Of a stretch of 64,000 nt of DNA, positions 44,416 through 53,952 are shown piece by piece. The stretch is from Ruegeria arenilitoris (GTDB lineage: Bacteria > Pseudomonadota > Alphaproteobacteria > Rhodobacterales > Rhodobacteraceae), in the NCBI RefSeq assembly GCF_013032855.1, contig NZ_WQDA01000004.1:310001-374000 (forward strand), in the 5' to 3' direction. The translations under genes and the position numbers were made by a program. A model generated the notes under the pieces. It was not told where the DNA came from. It saw nothing but the letters and a program-made list of their open reading frames with translations, and searched no databases. Each line of letters opens with the position of its first letter. Within the stretch, counting starts at the first letter, position 1.

Positions 44416-45330
44416 ATGGGCAATCGCCGGATCAAATGGCACATCGTGGTGTTTCTGGCACCCGCAGTGCTGGTCTACTCGGCCGTCATGGTCTTTCCGC
44501 TGTTCAACACGCTGCGGCTGGCGCTTTACACCGAGGTCGATCAGGCCCGTGTGTTCGTAGGCCTGGACAACTTCCGCACCCTGTTCGGCGACCCGATTTG
44601 GTCGGATGCGTTCTGGAACGCACTGGGCAACAATTTCTGGTTCTTCTTCATCCACATGCTGGTGCAGAATCCGATCGGGATCGCACTGGCGGCGATCCTC
44701 AGCCACCCACGCCTGCGCTTTGCGGCGTTTTACCGTTCGGCCATCTTCATCCCGACGATCCTGTCCTTCGTGATCGTTGGCTTCGCCTGGAAGCTGATCC
44801 TGTCGCCGATCTGGGGCATCGCCCCCGATATGCTGGCCGCGGTCGGACTCAAATCTCTGTTCGCGCCTTGGCTGGGCAAGGAGGAATACGCGCTGACCAC
44901 GCTGGCGCTGATTTCGGTCTGGCAGTTCGTGGGTATTCCAATGATGTTGATCTATGCCGCCCTGCTGTCGATCCCCGAAGAAATCCTCGAAGCTGCCGAG
45001 GTTGAAGGCATCACCGGCATGTCCGCCTTCTGGAAGATCAAGCTGCCGCTGATCCTGCCGTCGATCGGTATCATCTCGATCCTGACATTTGTCGGCAATT
45101 TCAATGCGTTCGACCTGATCTACGCATCCCAGGGTGCGCTGGCGGGGCCGGACTTCTCGACCGACATCCTTGGCACGTTCATGTACCGGACCTTCTTCGG
45201 GTTCCAATTGCAACTCGGTGACCCGCATATGGGATCGGCCATCGCAACGGGCATGTTCGCCATCATCCTGACGGGGGTCTGCATCTATCTGTTCCTGATC
45301 CAGACCCGCATCCGCCGGTATCAGTTCTGA
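44416..45330 (+). CDS. ABC transporter permease (MalF/UgpA type, amino sugar)
   Basis: 304-aa permease with six hydrophobic segments. The EAA loop (EAAEVEGITGMS...LPLILP) is at about residues 194-217. It forms the channel with the permease encoded at 45345 and is energised by the ATPase encoded at 47211. A 14-nt gap separates it from its partner. Confidence 0.88.
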   Translation: MGNRRIKWHIVVFLAPAVLVYSAVMVFPLFNTLRLALYTEVDQARVFVGLDNFRTLFGDPIWSDAFWNALGNNFWFFFIHMLVQNPIGIALAAILSHPRLRFAAFYRSAIFIPTILSFVIVGFAWKLILSPIWGIAPDMLAAVGLKSLFAPWLGKEEYALTTLALISVWQFVGIPMMLIYAALLSIPEEILEAAEVEGITGMSAFWKIKLPLILPSIGIISILTFVGNFNAFDLIYASQGALAGPDFSTDILGTFMYRTFFGFQLQLGDPHMGSAIATGMFAIILTGVCIYLFLIQTRIRRYQF

Positions 45331-45344
45331 GGGGCCCGAAGAGC

Positions 45345-46184
45345 ATGAACAAAGCCCGCAGAAACCCCTTCAATATCGCCGCCATGCATGGCGCACTGAT
45401 TCTCTATACGCTGATAGCCCTGTTTCCTGTCTTCGTGATCGTGATCAACAGCTTCAAATCGCGCAAGGCGATCTTCCGTGAACCGTTGGCGCTGCCGGAT
45501 GCCGACTCGTTCTCGATGATCGGATACCAGACGGTAATGAAACAGGGCGACTTCTTCCTGTATTTCCAGAATTCGATGATTGTCACCGTCGTGTCGCTGT
45601 TCCTGATCCTGCTGTTCGGCGCAATGGCGGCTTTCGCGCTCAGCGAATACCGGTTCAAGGGCAATACGCTGATGGGCCTGTACCTTGCGTTGGGCATCAT
45701 GATTCCAATCCGCATCGGCACGGTTGCGATCCTGGACATGATGGTGGCGACCGGTCTGGTCAACACGCTGATGGCGCTGATCCTCGTCTACACCGCACAG
45801 GGCCTGCCGCTGGCCGTATTCATCCTGTCCGAATTCATGCGGCAAGTCAGCGACGACCTCAAGAATGCAGGCCGCATCGACGGGCTGAGCGAATATACCA
45901 TCTTCTTCCGCCTTGTTCTGCCGCTGGTACGTCCGGCGATGGCGACCGTGGCCGTGTTCAACATGATACCTATCTGGAACGATCTTTGGTTCCCGCTGAT
46001 CCTGGCCCCGGCCGAAGAGACCAAGACCCTGACCCTCGGTAGCCAGGTCTTTATCGGGCAGTTCGTCACCGACTGGAACGCGGTGCTTTCCGCGCTCAGC
46101 ATGGCGATCCTGCCGGTCATGGTTCTGTATGTCATCTTCTCGCGGCAACTGATCCGCGGGATCACTTCGGGGGCGGTCAAATGA
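45345..46184 (+). CDS. ABC transporter permease (MalG/UgpE type, amino sugar)
   Basis: 279-aa permease. The EAA-like loop reads KNAGRIDGLSEYT...LPLVRP at about residues 173-198, and the C terminus ends GITSGAVK as in MalG-type proteins. It overlaps the oxidoreductase gene by 4 nt, showing that the oxidoreductase belongs to the transport operon. Confidence 0.88.
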   Translation: MNKARRNPFNIAAMHGALILYTLIALFPVFVIVINSFKSRKAIFREPLALPDADSFSMIGYQTVMKQGDFFLYFQNSMIVTVVSLFLILLFGAMAAFALSEYRFKGNTLMGLYLALGIMIPIRIGTVAILDMMVATGLVNTLMALILVYTAQGLPLAVFILSEFMRQVSDDLKNAGRIDGLSEYTIFFRLVLPLVRPAMATVAVFNMIPIWNDLWFPLILAPAEETKTLTLGSQVFIGQFVTDWNAVLSALSMAILPVMVLYVIFSRQLIRGITSGAVK

Positions 46185-47209
46185 TCCGGGTTCTGATCGC
46201 AGGTTTGGGCAACATGGGTCTCAGCCACGCGCTGGCGCATCATCACCATCCCGACGCCCAGATCGTGGGTCTGGTGAACCGATCCGGGACAGTGGATCAC
46301 CCGGATTTGCAGGGGTATCCGGTCTTCACCGATTTCCATACGGCGCTTGCGGACACCAACCCTGATCTGGCCGTGATTGCCACCTATTCCGACAGCCATG
46401 CCGATTATGCCTGTGCCGCAATGGACGCCGGTGCGCATGTGTTCGTCGAGAAACCCTTGGCCACCACCGTCGCGGACGCACGCCGTGTCGTCGAGAAGGC
46501 CACTGAAGCCAACCGCAAGCTGGTGGTTGGGTACATCCTTCGGCATCACCCCTCTTGGATGCGGCTGATATCCGAGGCGCGCGACCTGGGCGGCCCCTAT
46601 GTCTTTCGCCTAAACCTGAATCAGCAGTCCGACGGCCCGACATGGGAGACGCACAAGGCGCTGATGCAAACCACCTCACCCATCGTTGACTGCGGTGTGC
46701 ATTACGTCGACGTCATGTGCCAGATTACCGATGCCCGGCCCGTTCGGGTCAACGGCATGGGCCTGCGTTTGTCGGATGAGATCGCGCCCGACATGTACAA
46801 TTACGGCCAGTTCCAGGTGGTGTTCGAAGATGGCTCGGTTGGTTGGTACGAGGCTGGTTGGGGTCCTATGATGTCCGAAACGGCGTTCTTCGTGAAAGAT
46901 ATCGTTTCACCCAATGGCGCGGTTTCCATAACCGAGGGCAACAAGGGCGCATCCGACGATGTGGACGGCCACACGAAGGTAGGCGGCATTCTGGTGCACA
47001 AAGCCAGCGGCGACACCATGATCGAGATGGATGGCGAACCCGGCCACCAGGAACTGTGCGACGCCGAACAAGCCTACATGCTGCAAACCATCGCGCAGAA
47101 CATCGACCTGACCCGCCATATGAATGACGCGGTGCAATCCCTGCGGATCTGCTTTGCCGCCGACCAAAGCATTCGATCCGGCCAGCCGGTCGACCTGAAG
47201 GAGACGTGA
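46181..47209 (+). CDS. Gfo/Idh/MocA-family oxidoreductase
   Basis: 342-aa NAD(P)-dependent oxidoreductase. The Rossmann motif GLGNMG is at residues 8-13 and EKP at 90-92, with a C-terminal alpha/beta domain carrying DCGVHYVD (about 170-177). Family members oxidise sugars or open anhydro-sugars and glycosides. In this operon it might act on an amino-sugar derivative such as anhydroMurNAc or a 3-keto sugar. It overlaps the permease gene and is followed one base later by the ATPase gene. Substrate unknown. Confidence 0.85.
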   Translation: MIRVLIAGLGNMGLSHALAHHHHPDAQIVGLVNRSGTVDHPDLQGYPVFTDFHTALADTNPDLAVIATYSDSHADYACAAMDAGAHVFVEKPLATTVADARRVVEKATEANRKLVVGYILRHHPSWMRLISEARDLGGPYVFRLNLNQQSDGPTWETHKALMQTTSPIVDCGVHYVDVMCQITDARPVRVNGMGLRLSDEIAPDMYNYGQFQVVFEDGSVGWYEAGWGPMMSETAFFVKDIVSPNGAVSITEGNKGASDDVDGHTKVGGILVHKASGDTMIEMDGEPGHQELCDAEQAYMLQTIAQNIDLTRHMNDAVQSLRICFAADQSIRSGQPVDLKET

Positions 47210-47210
47210 C

Positions 47211-48206
<996 letters not shown>

Positions 48207-48209
48207 CCG

Positions 48210-48226
48210 GGCGCGTTCAGCGCCCC
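48210..48226. terminator. Small hairpin in the convergent gap
   Basis: GGGCGC (48210-48215) and GCGCCC (48221-48226) with loop GTTCA sit at the meeting point of the ATPase gene and the Crp/Fnr gene, covering the latter's stop codon. It could serve as a weak two-way terminator. No clear T-run is present. Confidence 0.35.
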
Positions 48227-48957
48227 CAATTGTCGGCCGGGTCGCTGTCGGCATAGTCTCGCAGCTGCGGAATGTTCGAGATTTCCGCGTGGTTGCGGTT
48301 GATCTTTACTCCCACCGCCTTGAGCCGTGAAAACGCACGGCTCAGGCTTTCGGGCTTCATGCCCAGACGCCCGGCGATCAGCATCTTGTCATAAGGCAGC
48401 TCGACTTCGCAGGCGCCTTCGTCGCAATCACACAGGTTCAGCAGGAACTCGGCCACCCGCTGCGCCCCGGTCTGGGCCTTGAGCTGTTCCAGCTGGGACA
48501 CCAGCGAATGCAGATGGGTGAAGGTCGAAGCCAGGATCGAGATCCCGATCTCGGGGTCGGTCTTCATCAAGGAAATCAGCACCGGGCTGGGAATGTGCAT
48601 GATCTCGCAGGCCGAGACCGCCTCGGCCGAAACCGGATAGGGCACGTTGCGCAGCGCTACCGCTTCGCCAAAGCTTTCGCCGCGGGTAAAGACGCTGACC
48701 ACGGCCTCAGCCCCGGTGGGCGACATGCGGAACAGCTTGACCCATCCGGCCAGCACCACATGCACGGCCTGGGCGCTTTCTTCCTGCACAAAGATCGTCT
48801 CGCCACGGTCATACTGACGCCAGATCGCGTGGCTCAGCAACGTTTCGACATGCTGATCCGGCAGGCTTTTGAGCAGCAGCGACTGCCGCGCAATGGCTTT
48901 TTGTGCTTCATGCGCCACGAAGGCATCCCCTTTTGTCCGGCCGAAAACCCGGCCCAT
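48217..48957 (-). CDS. Crp/Fnr-family regulator (NnrR/Dnr-like, probable NO or redox regulator)
   Basis: 246-aa regulator from the ATG at 48957: a cyclic-nucleotide-binding-like sensor domain (about residues 20-150), a long dimer helix and a winged helix. The recognition helix holds ESLSR, the E-x-x-S-R pattern that reads TTGA half-sites. The N-terminal cysteine cluster of true FNR is missing, so it should not sense oxygen by a 4Fe-4S centre; a Cys cluster CDCDEGAC lies before the winged helix. It lies between hemA and the denitrification genes that carry matching boxes. A GTG at 49002 would add 15 residues, but it lies upstream of the start site predicted from the box at 49020-49033. Confidence 0.82.
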   Translation of the reverse strand: MGRVFGRTKGDAFVAHEAQKAIARQSLLLKSLPDQHVETLLSHAIWRQYDRGETIFVQEESAQAVHVVLAGWVKLFRMSPTGAEAVVSVFTRGESFGEAVALRNVPYPVSAEAVSACEIMHIPSPVLISLMKTDPEIGISILASTFTHLHSLVSQLEQLKAQTGAQRVAEFLLNLCDCDEGACEVELPYDKMLIAGRLGMKPESLSRAFSRLKAVGVKINRNHAEISNIPQLRDYADSDPADNWGR

Positions 48958-49019
48958 CCATCCCTGCGCCAGCCTATGCCAAACCCGCGCGCCGCGCACC
49001 ACCCTTTTCCCGGCGTCGC

Positions 49020-49033
49020 TTGACTATTGTCAT
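49020..49033. promoter_or_regulatory. FNR/Dnr-type box between crp/fnr and hemA
   Basis: TTGAC-TATT-GTCAT differs from a perfect TTGAC-N4-GTCAA palindrome at one base. A class II site centred at 49026.5 predicts a start near 49068 for hemA, 30 nt before its ATG. It equally predicts one near 48985 for the regulator, 28 nt before the ATG at 48957. One box may therefore serve both genes. Confidence 0.7.
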
Positions 49034-49097
49034 GTTCCCGGCGTGCGCGCACCCATAGTCTGCCCGCCAACAGCCAGTTTTCCGGGGAGATCGAGAC

Positions 49098-50321
49098 ATG
49101 GATTACGAGCGTTTTTTCAGCCAGAGCCTCAGCAACCTGAAGGCCGAGGGCAACTATCGTGTCTTCATCGACCTGCAGCGCAAATGCGGCGCCTTTCCCA
49201 ATGCCCGCCAGACCGATGGCGCGGCGGCACGGGACGTGCGCATCTGGTGTTCGAACGACTATCTGGGCATGGGCCAGCACCCGTCGGTTCTGGCGGCGAT
49301 GCATGATGCGCTGGACCGCTGCGGCGCCGGTGCGGGCGGCACCCGCAACATTTCCGGCACCACCCATGACCACGTCCTGTTGGAACACGAACTGGCTGAC
49401 CTGCACGGGAAAGAGGCGGCGCTGCTGTTCACCTCCGGCTACGTCTCGAACTGGGCGGCGCTGGGGACGCTAGCGGCAAAGATCCCCGGCCTGATCGTGT
49501 TCTCGGACGCGCTGAACCATGCCTCGATGATCGAGGGCATCCGCCATTCGCGGGCGCAGAAGGTGATCTGGAAGCACAACGATCTGGACGACCTGCGCGC
49601 CAAGCTGGCCGCCGCCGACCCCGAGGCGCCCAAGATGATCGCCTTTGAATCAGTCTATTCGATGGATGGCGACATCGCACCGATCAAGGAAATCTGCGAC
49701 CTGGCCGATGAATTCGGCGCCATGACCTATCTGGACGAGGTCCATGCCGTCGGCCTCTATGGTCCCCGCGGCGGCGGCATCGCCGAGCGCGAGGGTCTGA
49801 TGGACCGCCTGACCGTGATCGAGGGTACGCTGGGCAAGGCCTTCGGTGTGGTGGGCGGCTATATCGCCGCGTCGGCCGCGCTGTGCGATTTCGTGCGCAG
49901 CTTTGCCAGCGGGTTCATCTTCACCACCGCCCTGCCCCCGGCAATCGCCGCCGGAGCGGCGGCCTCGATCCGGCATCTGAAGCAGTCGAATGCGGAACGC
50001 GACCTGCAGAAGGCGCGCGTGGCCCAGGTGCGCGCCCGGCTCGACGCCGAGGGCATCCCGCATCTGCCCAACCCCAGCCACATCATCCCGGTGATGGTGG
50101 GCGACCCGGTCAAGTGCAAGTTCATCTCGGACACGCTGCTGGAAGAGTTCGGCATCTACATCCAGCCGATCAACTATCCCACCGTGCCCAAAGGAACCGA
50201 GCGGCTGCGCATCACGCCCTCACCCGTGCACACCGATGCCGATATCGACCATCTGGTCGGCGCGCTCTCGGCGCTGTGGCAACGGTGCCAGATCGCCCGG
50301 ATGCCGATGGCCGCGCAATAG
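49098..50321 (+). CDS. hemA: 5-aminolevulinate synthase
   Basis: 407-aa PLP enzyme that condenses glycine and succinyl-CoA, the first step of the C4 haem pathway of alphaproteobacteria. The PLP lysine is Lys247 in EGTLGKAFG, with Asp213 and His216 in YLDEVHAVG. Length matches the family. An FNR-type box upstream suggests raised expression at low oxygen or with nitrogen oxides, when haem c, b and d1 are needed for NirS and NorCB. Confidence 0.95.
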   Translation: MDYERFFSQSLSNLKAEGNYRVFIDLQRKCGAFPNARQTDGAAARDVRIWCSNDYLGMGQHPSVLAAMHDALDRCGAGAGGTRNISGTTHDHVLLEHELADLHGKEAALLFTSGYVSNWAALGTLAAKIPGLIVFSDALNHASMIEGIRHSRAQKVIWKHNDLDDLRAKLAAADPEAPKMIAFESVYSMDGDIAPIKEICDLADEFGAMTYLDEVHAVGLYGPRGGGIAEREGLMDRLTVIEGTLGKAFGVVGGYIAASAALCDFVRSFASGFIFTTALPPAIAAGAAASIRHLKQSNAERDLQKARVAQVRARLDAEGIPHLPNPSHIIPVMVGDPVKCKFISDTLLEEFGIYIQPINYPTVPKGTERLRITPSPVHTDADIDHLVGALSALWQRCQIARMPMAAQ

Positions 50322-50343
50322 ATTTCTGTCCCTGAACTGGCAA

Positions 50344-50377
50344 GCCGCCGTGCCCCTGTGCGCGGCGGTTCTTTTTT
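50344..50377 (+). terminator. Rho-independent terminator after hemA
   Basis: CCGCCG (50345-50350) and CGGCGG (50363-50368) pair, with further pairs inside, and are followed by TTC and six T (50372-50377). It lies 23 nt after the hemA stop, just before the convergent end of norF. Confidence 0.8.
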
Positions 50378-50380
50378 GCC

Positions 50381-50656
50381 TCAGACCAGGTAGAGCGCAA
50401 AGATGAGTGCCGCAAAGGTGCTCAGCACCAGGGTGAAGCCGCGCAGCCAGGCCGGGCTGCGTTCAAGGTCGAGATACCGCGCCAGGATGACGCGGGCCTT
50501 GAACAGGGCCAACAGCAGGATACCGCCCCCGACCGGTCGGGACCCTACGGGCATGAGGGTCAGCAGGGCCGAGGCCAGGCTGAGCGCGATCAGGCCGGCC
50601 CAGGCGCGCGTCAGGCGATCCGCTTGGGTGGGTCGAGCAAAGAAGAACCTCGGCAT
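50381..50656 (-). CDS. norF: NorF-like small membrane protein of nitric oxide reductase
   Basis: 91-aa protein with about three hydrophobic segments, resembling the bacterial cytochrome oxidase subunit IV-like family. Small size and position as last gene of norCBQDEF identify it as NorF. In other denitrifiers NorF supports full Nor activity without being part of the catalytic pair. It starts 4 nt after norE. Confidence 0.8.
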   Translation of the reverse strand: MPRFFFARPTQADRLTRAWAGLIALSLASALLTLMPVGSRPVGGGILLLALFKARVILARYLDLERSPAWLRGFTLVLSTFAALIFALYLV

Positions 50657-50660
50657 CGCG

Positions 50661-51209
50661 TCACCCCAGCAGGTAGATCACGGGAAACAGCAGGATCCAG
50701 ACCAGATCGACCATGTGCCAGAACTGGCCGCCGGCCTCGATATTGCGGGGATCGTCGCGCCAGGCGACAAGCAGCAGAATGGCGACCCCGGCCAGCACAT
50801 GCGCGGCGTGAAACCCGGTGAGAAGGTAGTAGAACAGGAAAAACGGGTGGGTTTCGTAGCTGATGCCCTGCGCGGCCTTGCCCGCATATTCCGCGCCCTT
50901 GATGATCAGGAAAACCACCCCCAGCAGGGCCGCGCCGATCAGGGCCAGCCGCGCGGCACCGCGTCGCGCCGCGTGCCGCCAGCGCAGCGCCCGCGCCGCC
51001 AGAAAGCCTGATGTGACCAGAACGCCGGTGTTGAGCGCGGCCCCGGTTCGGTAGAGATGGGATTGCGCCTCGGCAAAGCCTGCCGGGTCGGTCAGGCGGA
51101 CGCCCATGAAGGCGGTCAGCCCGGCCCCGAACACCAGCAGTTCCGAGACGATCAGAACCCACATCAGCAATTCGCCGGGCAGCTCGTCGATCAGCGAAGC
51201 ATCACTCAT
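50661..51209 (-). CDS. norE: NorE, cytochrome c oxidase subunit III-like protein
   Basis: 182-aa integral membrane protein of the haem-copper oxidase subunit III family, with five hydrophobic segments. The FxxHAAHVLAG region and the FWHMVDLVWILLFPVIYLL end are typical. It lacks the first two helices of full subunit III, as other NorE proteins do. It overlaps norD by 4 nt. It probably assists assembly or stability of the NorCB complex. Confidence 0.88.
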   Translation of the reverse strand: MSDASLIDELPGELLMWVLIVSELLVFGAGLTAFMGVRLTDPAGFAEAQSHLYRTGAALNTGVLVTSGFLAARALRWRHAARRGAARLALIGAALLGVVFLIIKGAEYAGKAAQGISYETHPFFLFYYLLTGFHAAHVLAGVAILLLVAWRDDPRNIEAGGQFWHMVDLVWILLFPVIYLLG

Positions 51210-53140
51210 GCGCCGACCAGTTGGCGATAGATCTGCGGCAGGGCCATGGTCAGGCGGTTGGGGTCGGGGATCACCGCGAACCCGCCTTGCCCGAACATGC
51301 GCGGGAACCAGCTTTTGCCGGTCTTGTCGATGGTGACGCCAAAGACCGACTGCCCCGCCCGGCGCGCCTCGCGCACGGCCATGCAGGTGTCTTCGATGCC
51401 GTGGCGGCCCTCGTAGTGGTCCAGATCGTTGGGCTTGCCGTCGGTGATCACCAGCAGCAGCCGGCGTTTGCGCGCCTGCGCCGCCAGATCGGCCGAGGCA
51501 TGACGGATCGCCGCCCCCAGCCGCGTGTAATGGCCCGGCCGCAGCGACGCGATGCGCTGCTCGACGGTGGCGGTCATGGGCTCATTGAACTTTTTGCAGC
51601 GCTGCACATAGACCCGCTGGCGTTTCAGCGAACTGAAAGCGTGGATGGCAAAATCGTCGCCGCAGGCGTTCAGACCCCAGGCCAGCGCCGCCAGTGCCTC
51701 GCGTTCGATATCGATCACCGCACGCCCCGCGACCGCGCTTTCGGTCGAGCGGCTGATGTCCAGCAGGATCGACACCGCCAGGTCGCGCGCCTCGGGACGG
51801 GATTGCATCCAGACGCGCTCGTTGCCCTCGCCATTTGCGTGGCGGTCCACGGCGCTGCGCACGGCGGCCTCGATATCCAGCTGGTCGCCGTCCAGATGGC
51901 CGCGGGTCATCACGCGGCCCGGGCGCAGGGCCTCGAACTGGCGTTTGACGGCGCGGATGCGGCGGGCGGTGGCCGGGTCCTTGCCGAAATCGGCGGCATC
52001 CTCGCGAATCTCGGCATCCGAAGTCAGAACGTTGACGTGATCGGGCAGATACTGCCCCGTGCGCACATCCCATTCCGGGTAAAGCACACGCCCCGAAAGG
52101 CGCTCGCGGTTCACGTCTTCGGGCGCGAGATCGAGATGCAGCTTCAGCCGCGTCGGCGGCGCCTTCGTTATCTGGCCCAGCCCGATTTCGTCCTGATCGT
52201 CGGCGGCCTTTTTTGCGTTGTCCGGGTCGTCATCGTCGATCCGGCGGTTGAGGTTCAGGAATTCAGCCCAGCTGAGGATCGCCTCGAACTTGTGCAGGAT
52301 CAAACTGTCCTGCCGCTCGGCCTGGTCGGATTTGCGGCGGCGGGCGCGGTGGGTCTTTTCCCCTGATTCCTCGGGTGGGCCGTCGGTGTCGCGGCTTTCG
52401 ACCTCGGTGTGTTCGGAAAACGCGACCGCGCGCAGTTCGGGCCACAGAGGCACCGGGCGGAACGGCTGGTACCCGCGCGGGGCGGCCACGTCGTCACCCA
52501 GGGCGTCGTAGGCCTGGGCGCGGGCGGACAGGGGGGCGGGGTCGCCCAGCATCCTGCGGATCAGGTCCTCGACGGCGGCCTCGGCCGGGGGCAGGCCGGG
52601 CAGGTCGCGCTGATACAGCACGCCCTTGCACAGTTCGGTGTAAAGCGGGCGCAGACCCGGCGCATCTTCGAGCGTTGCGGCGACCATCGCGCGGGCCGCC
52701 TGCAGGGCGCGCAGATCGGCGCGCAGGGGATCGTCCTCGTCGATGCGGGTTCCGGCATGGGCCGCCACCGCCGCCAGCCAGACATAAAGCGCGCCGTTGG
52801 CTTCGCGCGCGGGAAACACCGCCAGCCGGTCGGGCAGGCGCAGGACCTCGCCGTCGAAACTGGCGCGTGGGATCAGTTCGGCCTCGGTGGCCAGCTTGCG
52901 CCGCCAGCCCAGCCGGTGGCGCGAGAGCTCGGGCGAAACCGGGCGCAGTTCGACGCCCGGACTGCCGCCCAACCCCCGGAAAAGAACGGCCAGCCGCCCC
53001 GCGACCTGCGACAGGTCGACCGCGGCTCCTTCGTGCACCTCTGGTGCATCAAGGCGGCTGGCAAGGCTGTGCCACAGTTTCCCGATGGTTTCTTCGGGTT
53101 CCCATGGCTCAAAGTCGATCCTGACCATCGCCGGCCTCAC
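51206..53140 (-). CDS. norD: NorD, VWA-domain protein for nitric oxide reductase activation
   Basis: 644-aa cytoplasmic protein. The C-terminal third is a von Willebrand factor A domain with the metal-binding DISRSTES motif (DxSxS). The N-terminal part is a helical CbbO-like region with a charged middle stretch. It works with the MoxR-type ATPase NorQ to activate NorCB, probably by inserting the non-haem iron. The GTG start at 53140 overlaps the norQ stop as GTGA; an ATG four codons later is an alternative. Confidence 0.9.
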   Translation of the reverse strand: MRPAMVRIDFEPWEPEETIGKLWHSLASRLDAPEVHEGAAVDLSQVAGRLAVLFRGLGGSPGVELRPVSPELSRHRLGWRRKLATEAELIPRASFDGEVLRLPDRLAVFPAREANGALYVWLAAVAAHAGTRIDEDDPLRADLRALQAARAMVAATLEDAPGLRPLYTELCKGVLYQRDLPGLPPAEAAVEDLIRRMLGDPAPLSARAQAYDALGDDVAAPRGYQPFRPVPLWPELRAVAFSEHTEVESRDTDGPPEESGEKTHRARRRKSDQAERQDSLILHKFEAILSWAEFLNLNRRIDDDDPDNAKKAADDQDEIGLGQITKAPPTRLKLHLDLAPEDVNRERLSGRVLYPEWDVRTGQYLPDHVNVLTSDAEIREDAADFGKDPATARRIRAVKRQFEALRPGRVMTRGHLDGDQLDIEAAVRSAVDRHANGEGNERVWMQSRPEARDLAVSILLDISRSTESAVAGRAVIDIEREALAALAWGLNACGDDFAIHAFSSLKRQRVYVQRCKKFNEPMTATVEQRIASLRPGHYTRLGAAIRHASADLAAQARKRRLLLVITDGKPNDLDHYEGRHGIEDTCMAVREARRAGQSVFGVTIDKTGKSWFPRMFGQGGFAVIPDPNRLTMALPQIYRQLVGA

Positions 53141-53952
53141 CCAAAGACGGCGGTGACAAGATCGAGGAGCCCGCGTTTGATATCCTCGTCATCAGTCAGA
53201 GGTTCGATCATGGCGGCAAGGATGGCGCGGTCGGTGGACATGCCCTGCGCGATCAGAGTCGCGGCATAGACGACCAGGCGGGTGGATACGCCTTCCTCGA
53301 GGTCCTGACCCTTGAGCCCGCGCAGCTTGCCCGCCAGCCGCACCAGCGGCTTGCAGCGCTCCAGCGGCAGACCGCTTTCCTGCGCGACCACCTCGGCCTC
53401 CATCTGAGGCGAGGGGAAGTCGAATTCCAGCGAGATGAACCGTTGCCGGGTCGAGGGTTTGAGGGTTTTCAGAATGTTCTGATAGCCGGGGTTGTAGGAG
53501 GCCACCAGCATGAAGCCGGGCGCGGCCTCAAGCTCTTCCCCGGTGCGATCGATCGGCAGGATGCGCCGGTCGTCGGTCAGCGGGTGCAGCACCACGGTCA
53601 CGTCCTTGCGCGCCTCGACCACCTCGTCCAGGTAACAGATCGCGCCCTCGCGCACCGCGCGGGTCAGGGGACCATCGACCCAGACGGTCTCGCCGCCTTT
53701 CAGCAGGTAGCGCCCGATCAGGTCGGCGGCGGCCAGGTCGTCGTGGCAGGCCACGGTATAGAGCGGCCGACCCAGACTGGCGGCCATATGGGACACGAAG
53801 CGGGTCTTGCCGCAACCTGTCGGGCCTTTCAGCAGGACCGGCAGCTTGTTGGTATAGGCGGCGGCGAACACGTCGCATTCGTCGCCCTGGGGCAGGTAGA
53901 AGGGGGCCTCTGCCGCCCCCGTTCCCAGTTTCATGGAGCCGTCCATATTCAT
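53137..53952 (-). CDS. norQ: NorQ, MoxR-family AAA+ ATPase for nitric oxide reductase activation
   Basis: 271-aa AAA+ ATPase. Walker A GPTGCGKT is at residues 43-50, Walker B is in ICYLDEV and the sensor Asn in VASYNPGYQ. With NorD it forms the chaperone pair that activates cNor. The ATG at 53952 overlaps the norB stop as TGATG; a GTG one codon earlier is also possible. Confidence 0.92.
   Translation of the reverse strand: MNMDGSMKLGTGAAEAPFYLPQGDECDVFAAAYTNKLPVLLKGPTGCGKTRFVSHMAASLGRPLYTVACHDDLAAADLIGRYLLKGGETVWVDGPLTRAVREGAICYLDEVVEARKDVTVVLHPLTDDRRILPIDRTGEELEAAPGFMLVASYNPGYQNILKTLKPSTRQRFISLEFDFPSPQMEAEVVAQESGLPLERCKPLVRLAGKLRGLKGQDLEEGVSTRLVVYAATLIAQGMSTDRAILAAMIEPLTDDEDIKRGLLDLVTAVFG

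Noticed and set aside
48958-49002. GTG start at 49002 for the Crp/Fnr gene
   Set aside because: It would lie upstream of the transcript start predicted from the box at 49020-49033. The ATG at 48957 gives a 28-nt leader like its co-regulated neighbours.
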